20,669 nt of DNA, from positions 1 through 20,669 of IMG/VR virus record IMGVR_UViG_3300031539_000383, one strand, 5' to 3'. The notes below the pieces were generated by a model. The model saw nothing but the letters and a program-made list of their open reading frames with translations. It did no database searches and was not told the DNA's origin. Both the position numbers and the translations under genes were made by a program. Shown in pieces: positions 7,893 through 11,967 of the stretch. This DNA is from a virus. Every line of letters begins with the position of its first letter. Position 1 is the first letter of the stretch.

Positions 7893-8553
7893 GAGCGCTT
7901 AAACGGCCGAATGCCAACACCTCTTGTTGCATCCGTTTCGCGGCGATCTCGCAATACTTCTCTTCGATTTCGATACCGATGGCTTTGCGGCCAAGATCCT
8001 TTGCGGCTCTGAGCGTAGTACCGCTGCCCATGAATGGGTCAAGGATTACGTCTGTCGAATCGGGCGACACACGAGCCACAACACGGGACCATTCGTCCTC
8101 GTTCTTTGGGCATGGGTGGCCGCGTTCCGCCTTGTATGAGCGCCGTTTGATTGTCCACGAATCTGGGCGGCAACCTCTACCACGCGAAAGATAAGGGTCT
8201 TTTCCGTAGGCGAAAAGCATCGTCCACGTACAGAATCCCCACGAACTTCGTCCCTCTCCGGCTGGTTTGATCGACGCGAGAACCCACGTCGGCGCTGGAT
8301 AGAATCCAGTTGAGGCTATACCTGGAGAAAGAATCACACAATGGGCCGCATCCATGAGCATCGGCATGATCTCGGCGATGAGCTGCCCGACATTCTCGGG
8401 AGTGTCGTCGAATGATAAGTACGGCATGCCGATTCCGAACGGCGGATCTGTCACCACGGCATCGACCTTCGACAGCGTCGGCAATATATCGCGACAGTCG
8501 CCATGGTATATCGTGACCGCATCGTCTTCGTAGTACGGCGCAAGCAGGCTCAT
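7879..8553 (-). CDS. Beta-class DNA methyltransferase, probably N6-adenine
   Basis: 224 residues from ATG at 8553, which overlaps the upstream TGA (ATGA); an upstream extension to 8679 is shadow sequence. Motif order is catalytic first, SAM-binding last, as in the beta class: VVTDPPFG (motif IV) at 33-40, an HPCPKN segment at 146-151 corresponding to the HPxxKP of related enzymes, and LDPFMGSGTTLRAA (motif I) at 171-184, followed by GIEIEEKYCEIAAKR. The target-recognition region is the stretch between about 60 and 140. DPPF favours adenine-N6 over cytosine-N4, but this is not certain. No partner endonuclease with R-M features is visible, so it is best seen as an orphan phage methylase that protects or marks phage DNA. 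Confidence 0.93.
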   Translation of the reverse strand: MSLLAPYYEDDAVTIYHGDCRDILPTLSKVDAVVTDPPFGIGMPYLSFDDTPENVGQLIAEIMPMLMDAAHCVILSPGIASTGFYPAPTWVLASIKPAGEGRSSWGFCTWTMLFAYGKDPYLSRGRGCRPDSWTIKRRSYKAERGHPCPKNEDEWSRVVARVSPDSTDVILDPFMGSGTTLRAAKDLGRKAIGIEIEEKYCEIAAKRMQQEVLAFGRLSAHGER

Positions 8554-8741
8554 CGACCCCACACCCGCCCCACATCGCCCTCGAGCTTTCGAATCGTCTC
8601 GGCCTGGCGAGCCACCGTGTCGCGTAACTTGGCGACCTCTCGCTCGAGCTGATTGGCGCGAGTCTGCTCGATGGCCCACCGCTCTTTATGGCTGAAACCT
8701 CCCGAGGCGCCCGTGGTTCCGGTTTCCTGCTTCTTTTCCAT
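8550..8741 (-). CDS. Small coiled-coil protein upstream of the methyltransferase
   Basis: 63 residues from the ATG at 8741, preceded by a good ribosome site (AAGGA, about 7 bases upstream). A longer frame to 8831 lacks such support. After a Gly/Thr-rich, charged N-terminus, residues about 33-57 form a regular heptad helix (NQLEREVAKLRDTVARQAET). The stop overlaps the methyltransferase start (ATGA), so both are translated together. It is the first gene of the leftward transcript after a candidate promoter at 8895-8924. No family recognised; a dimerising accessory or regulatory protein is possible. Confidence 0.7.
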   Translation of the reverse strand: MEKKQETGTTGASGGFSHKERWAIEQTRANQLEREVAKLRDTVARQAETIRKLEGDVGRVWGR

Positions 8742-8894
8742 GCTCTTTTCCTTCTGGTTCTGGTCCCGTGTCGGTTGGTGAGTCGCTGCGCGCCTCAGTC
8801 TCGAGTCGTCGGGCCCTTGAAGTGGGCCCACTCATCGAGCCAACCGGAAAGGGAAGAGAGACCGCCTACGCTCTGCTCCGGCTCACTGTACGAA

Positions 8895-8924
8895 GCTATA
8901 ATGAGCAAGAGGGCTCGGCGTCAA
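8895..8924 (-). promoter_or_regulatory. Candidate sigma-70 promoter for the leftward early/packaging transcript
   Basis: On the minus strand, TTGACG (8924-8919) matches five of six -35 bases. After 18 bases comes TATAGC (8900-8895), matching four of six -10 bases. Transcription would start near 8888 and leave about 145 bases before the coiled-coil gene. The surrounding gap, 8742-8975, holds no gene I can support and is more AT-rich around 8890-8970 than its neighbours, as promoters often are. Prediction only. Confidence 0.4.
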
Positions 8925-8975
8925 TAGGGTTTGCGAGAGACAGAGCATTATGGAGCAAATGGGCGATAAACAGAG

Positions 8976-9209
8976 CTATGAAACCGCCTCGGCGCCGGCC
9001 GCTTGCGCTTCCGTTACGGTTTCCATGAGCCGCCATCGGTGCCGCTGCCTCACGCCAAGCGCCTTGGCGAGCTTCACGAGCGTGAAGTCTTGAGGCGGCC
9101 GCTTTTGGAGCTCGATCGCGCAAATGGTTGTAAAGCTCATGCCGGACCGAGCCGCGAGCGCTTCCTGGCTGTAGCCGAGCTCGAGCCGGCGTCGTTTTAA
9201 TTCGATCAA
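8976..9209 (-). CDS. Cro/CI-type helix-turn-helix repressor
   Basis: 77 residues. The start is a TTG at 9209, backed by a strong ribosome site (AAGGGGGAA, about 5 bases upstream). Residues 1-60 form an XRE-family domain: LKRRRLELGYSQEALAARSG, with the helix-turn-helix at about 14-33 (SQEALAARSGMSFTTICAIE) and a closing FTLVKLAKALGV. The protein is only a DNA-binding domain, like Cro, with no peptidase or oligomerisation part like lambda CI. The gene diverges from the rightward cluster starting at 9316, so it probably controls both directions from the 106-bp gap. Whether it acts as a lysogeny repressor or an early/late switch cannot be decided; no integrase is visible. Confidence 0.9.
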   Translation of the reverse strand: MIELKRRRLELGYSQEALAARSGMSFTTICAIELQKRPPQDFTLVKLAKALGVRQRHRWRLMETVTEAQAAGAEAVS

Positions 9210-9315
9210 GTCGTTTCCCCCTTGCGGCGTTATAGCGTCTGTGCCAATTAGATAGGGCCCTGCGTCGGGGCTACGCTATAGGACCCACCATTAAAACGAA
9301 AGAGAGCGCGACAAT
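9210..9315. promoter_or_regulatory. Divergent control region with inverted repeat, likely operators
   Basis: This is the 106-bp gap between the leftward HTH gene and the rightward 204-residue gene. It holds an 8-bp perfect inverted repeat, TATAGCGT at 9231-9238 and ACGCTATA at 9273-9280, with 34 bases between the arms. Divergent genes, an XRE regulator next door and paired symmetric sites fit an operator region of a phage switch. No clean -35/-10 pair stands out for the rightward direction. Binding by the neighbouring HTH protein is inference. Confidence 0.5.
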
Positions 9316-9930
9316 ATGGCCCGAAGAATGTCTGAGATAAACAAAAAGACCGGGAAGTATTTCAAAACTCCCGACCTCGAGGAGCTCACCGGGAGGCCTT
9401 GGCAAACGGCTCGAATCAATGTGACTATTACGAGAGCCTACGAGGGCGCCTACGCTGCGTCGTCGAATGGCCCCGAGGAGCCGGCCTTTTTCATCGAGCT
9501 GGCCGGCATCGCAAAGCCGATGGGCGTCAACTACACCAACCGGTGTGTGCTCGAGCAAATGCTTGGCAGCGATGCCGAGTGGGATTCGGCGTGGCTCGCT
9601 GGGCTTCGGCTCACGATCTCGGCTCACATGACCAATAACGGCAAGGTCGGGCTCAAACTCGACCCGGTGGCCGACACCGCGCAAGCCGAGTCGGCGGCCG
9701 CTCGGGCGAAGATCGAGGCGACCATGCGAGAGCGTGGCGAACAGCCCCGGCGGCCGGCGTACCGTGAGGCGCCGCGTGGGCCCCGTAGCGAGACCATCGC
9801 ACCCGAGGCCCTCAACGGCTCACCCCCTGAGAGCGCGACCGAGTGGGGCGACCCTGTGAGGTCTCACGAGCCGATCGAGCCGGCGGATAGGTTCCCCGAC
9901 GACGACCCCGGCCCGATGGAGGTTCGATAG
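9316..9930 (+). CDS. Unknown early protein with ordered N-terminal domain and acidic disordered tail
   Basis: 204 residues from ATG at 9316 (a second ATG at 9328 is possible; the ribosome site GAAAGAGAG is weak for both). It is the first gene of the only rightward cluster, facing the repressor. Residues about 1-120 look folded (WQTARINVTITRAYEG, PAFFIELAGIAKPMGVNYTNR, LAGLRLTISAHMTNNGKVGLKLDP). Residues about 125-204 are charged and Pro-rich and end in an acidic stretch (DRFPDDDPGP). A folded core with an acidic disordered tail is the plan of single-strand DNA-binding proteins, but I see no OB-fold motif, so this is only a possibility. Since no replication gene is recognised elsewhere, this is the main candidate for an early DNA function. 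Confidence 0.8.
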   Translation: MARRMSEINKKTGKYFKTPDLEELTGRPWQTARINVTITRAYEGAYAASSNGPEEPAFFIELAGIAKPMGVNYTNRCVLEQMLGSDAEWDSAWLAGLRLTISAHMTNNGKVGLKLDPVADTAQAESAAARAKIEATMRERGEQPRRPAYREAPRGPRSETIAPEALNGSPPESATEWGDPVRSHEPIEPADRFPDDDPGPMEVR

Positions 9931-10094
9931 TGGCCGGCCTCGCCTCCGAGATTAGCGAGCTCGAGGAGTCACTCGCCGAGGCCTTGCTCGAGGTAGAGCG
10001 GCTCACGAGCGAGGTGCTCTCTTTGAAACAAGCCGTCGAGGAGCTCCAATCGGTGGCCGGTGGCTACCACCGGCGCGAGCAGACTCGCGAATAG
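9930..10094 (+). CDS. 54-residue coiled-coil peptide
   Basis: Starts with GTG at 9930, sharing one base with the previous stop (TAGTG), and ends in TAG at 10092-10094. Residues 4-43 are a continuous heptad helix (SEISELEESLAEALLEVERL, then SEVLSLKQAVEELQ), followed by a short basic end (YHRREQTRE). The codon use (GAG, CTC, GCC) matches neighbouring genes, and the one-base coupling recurs at 19613, so I treat it as real. No known family; it may multimerise or pair with the 82-residue coiled-coil protein downstream. Confidence 0.65.
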   Translation: MAGLASEISELEESLAEALLEVERLTSEVLSLKQAVEELQSVAGGYHRREQTRE

Positions 10095-10158
10095 GGCCGA
10101 TGGGTAGGTGGCCTCGGCACGGTGCCGGGGTCGCCTGCTCGTCATTCTTGAGGTGACT

Positions 10159-10407
10159 ATGCGACACCAGAACAAGACCCGAGAGCGGATTCTCGACCAT
10201 GCCGAGAAGCTCGAGGCCGAGCGCGAGCGGTTAGACGAACAGTGCCGAAGACTCCACGGCGAGAATCGGCGGCTCCGAGCCAAGCTCGCGGTGGCCGAGG
10301 CCGCTCTACGAGCGTCCAATCCCGCCGCGTTTACAGCTTGCGCCGATTGTGGCGAGACCGGCGAACTTACGGGACACATGACGTGTCAATATCCACAAGA
10401 CCGATAG
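10159..10407 (+). CDS. Coiled-coil protein with C-terminal Cys (zinc-ribbon-like) motif
   Basis: 82 residues from ATG at 10159, with GAGGTG ribosome site about 5 bases upstream; the frame is open back to 10108 but that start has no such support. Residues about 8-50 form a highly charged coiled coil (ILDHAEKLEAERERLDEQ, GENRRLRAKLAVAEAAL). The last 25 residues carry CADCGETGELTGHMTC: a CxxC pair and a third Cys plus His, suggesting metal binding in the style of small zinc ribbons or DksA-like tips. Function unknown; binding to nucleic acid or RNA polymerase would fit an early phage protein but is only an idea. Confidence 0.72.
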   Translation: MRHQNKTRERILDHAEKLEAERERLDEQCRRLHGENRRLRAKLAVAEAALRASNPAAFTACADCGETGELTGHMTCQYPQDR

Positions 10408-10417
10408 AGGGCCGACC

Positions 10418-10510
10418 ATGAGTAAACCGGTAATGCGGTTCCCTTGGTTGCCGTTTGGCTTTGCCGTCACGGTCTGGCTCGCGCTTGGCTACCTCTACTC
10501 GATCGTCTGA
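10418..10510 (+). CDS. Tiny single-pass membrane peptide (30 residues)
   Basis: ATG at 10418, ten bases after the previous stop, with a weak GAGG site. It reads MSKPVMRFPWLPFGFAVTVW and ends LALGYLYSIV, with a basic start and one hydrophobic helix from about residue 8 to 30. It is the last gene of the rightward cluster, and its last 44 bases overlap the 3' end of the PEP-CTERM-like gene on the other strand. Such peptides occur as phage membrane or anti-holin factors, but no function can be assigned. Confidence 0.5.
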   Translation: MSKPVMRFPWLPFGFAVTVWLALGYLYSIV

Positions 10511-10856
10511 GTCGGGGCGTGAGGGCCAGCACGAGGCCGCCGAGGGCGAGCGCTATGGGTAGGGCCGGCTCGGGTACGGGTTGGCATTCTGGGTTAGATG
10601 AGCCCTCCACCACCTCGCTCGATACCCCGGCCTCGGTGTAGTGCCGGAGCGCTACGAAAACGCACGGCGTGAGCACCTGGTCGGCGGTGAGGTAGGTCCC
10701 GCACGGCCCGAGCCGCACGTTGACCGGCTCGAAGCTCGTAGGTCTGAGGTGGACCTCCCAACCGAGCTCGAGGCCGCAAACGGTAGCGAGCGGCACCGGC
10801 GCCGGCGCTGGGCACTCGGGAAGGGTCGCGAAGAGCGCCGCGAAGTCAATCGGCAT
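10467..10856 (-). CDS. Small protein with PEP-CTERM-like C-terminal sorting signal
   Basis: 129 residues from the ATG at 10856, which overlaps the end of the upstream gene by 11 bases. Residues 1-90 are Cys- and Pro-containing and not recognised (five Cys at 15, 27, 52, 65 and 91). The C-terminus has the three-part layout of PEP-CTERM signals: PVPEP at 93-97, a hydrophobic helix at 98-113 (ALPIALALGGLVLALT), then Arg-rich PRLRRSSRG and a basic tail. In bacteria this tail is cut by exosortase on export of envelope or biofilm proteins. No N-terminal signal peptide is visible, which is odd for such a cargo. It is the last gene of the lysis cassette. The C-terminal pattern is seen directly; sorting is inferred. 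Confidence 0.75.
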   Translation of the reverse strand: MPIDFAALFATLPECPAPAPVPLATVCGLELGWEVHLRPTSFEPVNVRLGPCGTYLTADQVLTPCVFVALRHYTEAGVSSEVVEGSSNPECQPVPEPALPIALALGGLVLALTPRLRRSSRGSQARARP

Positions 10857-11058
10857 CGTTGACGGCGGCCGGCCAACAGTAGCCAATCAGCCGGCGGTAG
10901 TGCGGGAGGTCGTGGCCGGCGGATTGCGCGGCCTCGAGCCGGGCGGCGTCCCCCTTTGAGGGCTCGGGGCAGCTATGTTGCGTCGGTAGGGTGGCTTCGG
11001 CGGTGCAACACCCGAACGGCGTCAGACTCGTCAGGGATAGGGCTAAGCAGAGCCACAA
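10846..11058 (-). CDS. Candidate outer-membrane spanin (Rz1-like lipoprotein), partly nested in the upstream gene
   Basis: 70 residues from a TTG at 11058 with a GAGG site six bases before it. The frame is open to an ATG at 11142, which would add a 28-residue basic lead. The first 86 bases overlap the i-spanin candidate in another frame, the well-known Rz/Rz1 arrangement. The start is a hydrophobic LCLALSLTSLT followed by PFGCC, a possible but imperfect lipobox. Then comes a short Pro/Cys-containing periplasmic part (LPTQHSCPEP). Outer-membrane spanins join the inner-membrane spanin to fuse the two membranes at lysis. Position after holin and endolysin supports this, while the weak lipobox and short n-region argue for caution. 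Confidence 0.5.
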   Translation of the reverse strand: MWLCLALSLTSLTPFGCCTAEATLPTQHSCPEPSKGDAARLEAAQSAGHDLPHYRRLIGYCWPAAVNDAD

Positions 11059-11215
11059 TCTCGCCCTCGAGCTCGAGCGCTTCTCGGCGTAGCTCTTCGA
11101 CCACCGCGCCGAGGGCGCCAAGGTCTTGCGCGTTGGCTGCATTGGCTCGACCGTAGCCGACGGCGTAGCCTATCGCGAGGCCCACCGGGAAGAGCGCCAC
11201 GAGGGCCAAGGTCAA
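10973..11215 (-). CDS. Candidate inner-membrane spanin (Rz-like)
   Basis: 80 residues from a TTG at 11215 that shares TTGA with the holin stop, the junction type used elsewhere here. A GTG at 11290 in the same frame would add 25 basic residues. One membrane helix covers about residues 2-22 (LALVALFPVGLAIGYAVGY), then a periplasmic helix with heptads (LGALGAVVEELRREALELEG) and a polar end. This is the plan of Rz-type inner-membrane spanins: N-terminal anchor plus coiled coil. It lies after the peptidase and holin-like genes and overlaps an Rz1-like candidate in a second frame. Length (80-105 residues) is on the short side for the class. Confidence 0.6.
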   Translation of the reverse strand: MTLALVALFPVGLAIGYAVGYGRANAANAQDLGALGAVVEELRREALELEGEIVALLSPIPDESDAVRVLHRRSHPTDAT

Positions 11216-11391
11216 GCGATAGGCTCTGCGGTGAGCTTCCTTAGAAACGCGATTAGCGCACCGAGGCCCATTCCGATTGGCCCGATCCACTCGGCCGGAA
11301 GCGGTGAGGTCGCGAGCGCCGTCTGGATCGTTCCGAGTAAGCCGACGCTAATCCCGAGCCACATCGTCTTTGATTTATACCAATCCTTCAT
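11212..11391 (-). CDS. Holin-like small membrane protein
   Basis: 59 residues; ATG at 11391 overlaps the endolysin stop (ATGA). It starts MKDWYKSKTMW with a basic n-region, followed by two hydrophobic segments at about 11-28 (LGISVGLLGTIQTALA) and 35-50 (WIGPIGMGLGALIAFL), split by a short polar loop, and ends in a basic tail. Small two-pass proteins beginning with KSKT are common beside phage endolysins and act as holins that open the inner membrane at a set time. The adjacency to an M15 peptidase makes this likely; pore formation is not shown by sequence. Confidence 0.72.
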   Translation of the reverse strand: MKDWYKSKTMWLGISVGLLGTIQTALATSPLPAEWIGPIGMGLGALIAFLRKLTAEPIA

Positions 11392-11750
11392 GTCAAACCC
11401 CCCCCTTGATGAAGCTCGCTCCAATCGGCCGGAATTGGCCCCGGCGCGAGCCCTTGAATGTGTAAATGAATGCCGCCGCCCTTGTCGACCGTGTGGACGA
11501 CGTACCAAAGCCCGAGCTCGAAAGCGGTTGTGGCCATCGCCTGGAGCTCATGGTGCGTCGGTGCGGCGTAGTCGTCGGCCATGCACGGGAGAATTGCGTG
11601 TTTGCTTCGGGCATCGCCACCCACCGCGATATTGTGTGTCGGCGAGCGGTAGCCCGAGGTGTGCCAACAGCCTGGATGTCTGGTCTCGAGCTCGCGCTTG
11701 GCGGCGTCGTATTCGGCCGGCGAGAGCGGCCGGCGTCGGTCGTTTACCAT
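11388..11750 (-). CDS. M15-family peptidase endolysin
   Basis: 120 residues; ATG at 11750 overlaps the upstream TAA by seven bases. The M15 (VanY/peptidase M15A-like) pattern is clear: TSGYRSPTHNIAVGG at 31-45, SKHAILPCMADDY at 49-61 with zinc ligands His51 and Asp59 or Asp60, and GGGIHLHIQG at 91-100 with His95 or His97 as the third ligand. These enzymes cut peptide bonds in the peptidoglycan stem. No signal peptide or cell-wall-binding domain is present, so it would need a holin, which is encoded next. A run of eight G on the coding strand (11405-11398) lies seven codons before the stop and is a possible error or slippage site. Confidence 0.88.
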   Translation of the reverse strand: MVNDRRRPLSPAEYDAAKRELETRHPGCWHTSGYRSPTHNIAVGGDARSKHAILPCMADDYAAPTHHELQAMATTAFELGLWYVVHTVDKGGGIHLHIQGLAPGPIPADWSELHQGGGLT

Positions 11751-11965
11751 AGGTCTGCGCCGGTGATATGCTTGCCGATCTTCCCGATACCGACCTCGAG
11801 CCGCCTCATTCTAACTTCGGTGTCTGCTCTGAAGTCGGTGAGCTCTTGCTCGATGCGGCCCTGGCGGTTGCTCGTCTTGAGGGCCCACCCGGCAAGAGCG
11901 CTGCTAACCAATCCCACCGCGGTGTGAATCTCTATCATCCATCCACCTGCCTCTTGCTCGGCCAC
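11744..11965 (-). CDS. Small membrane-anchored coiled-coil protein of the lysis cassette
   Basis: 73 residues from a GTG at 11965 (ribosome site GAGG ten bases upstream). An ATG at 11938 with AGGTGG before it would give 64 residues and looks almost as good. One hydrophobic helix (about 12-30, IHTAVGLVSSALAGWAL) is followed by a charged helix with heptads (IEQELTDFRADTEVRMRRLE). This is the reverse order of XhlA-type proteins, which have the coil first. Lying between the tail hub and the peptidase, it may be a second holin-like or lysis-timing protein. No firm family. Confidence 0.65.
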   Translation of the reverse strand: MAEQEAGGWMIEIHTAVGLVSSALAGWALKTSNRQGRIEQELTDFRADTEVRMRRLEVGIGKIGKHITGADLW

Positions 11966-11967
11966 AA

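Noticed and set aside
8687-8835. 49-codon minus-strand frame (starts MSGPTSRARR) overlapping the 63-residue coiled-coil gene
   Set aside because: No ribosome site, disordered composition, and the overlapping coiled-coil gene has both a good ribosome site and a coupled stop.
8768-9028. 86-codon plus-strand frame across the gap between the coiled-coil and HTH genes
   Set aside because: Weak GTG start, no motif, antisense to the HTH gene end and to the candidate leftward promoter; the gap is better explained as regulatory.
8896-9123. 75-codon minus-strand frame overlapping the HTH gene, with a hydrophobic end
   Set aside because: Overlaps most of a clear HTH domain in another frame; Arg/Ala-rich start and no ribosome site.
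10860-10886. Longer N-terminus for the PEP-CTERM-like protein to act as a signal peptide
   Set aside because: The extra ten residues (MATVGRPPST) are polar and basic, not a signal peptide, and overlap the upstream gene further.
11398-11405. Run of eight C (eight G in the peptidase gene) as a programmed slippage site
   Set aside because: It lies seven codons before the peptidase stop, so a shift would change only the last few residues; more likely a simple homopolymer or sequencing-error risk.
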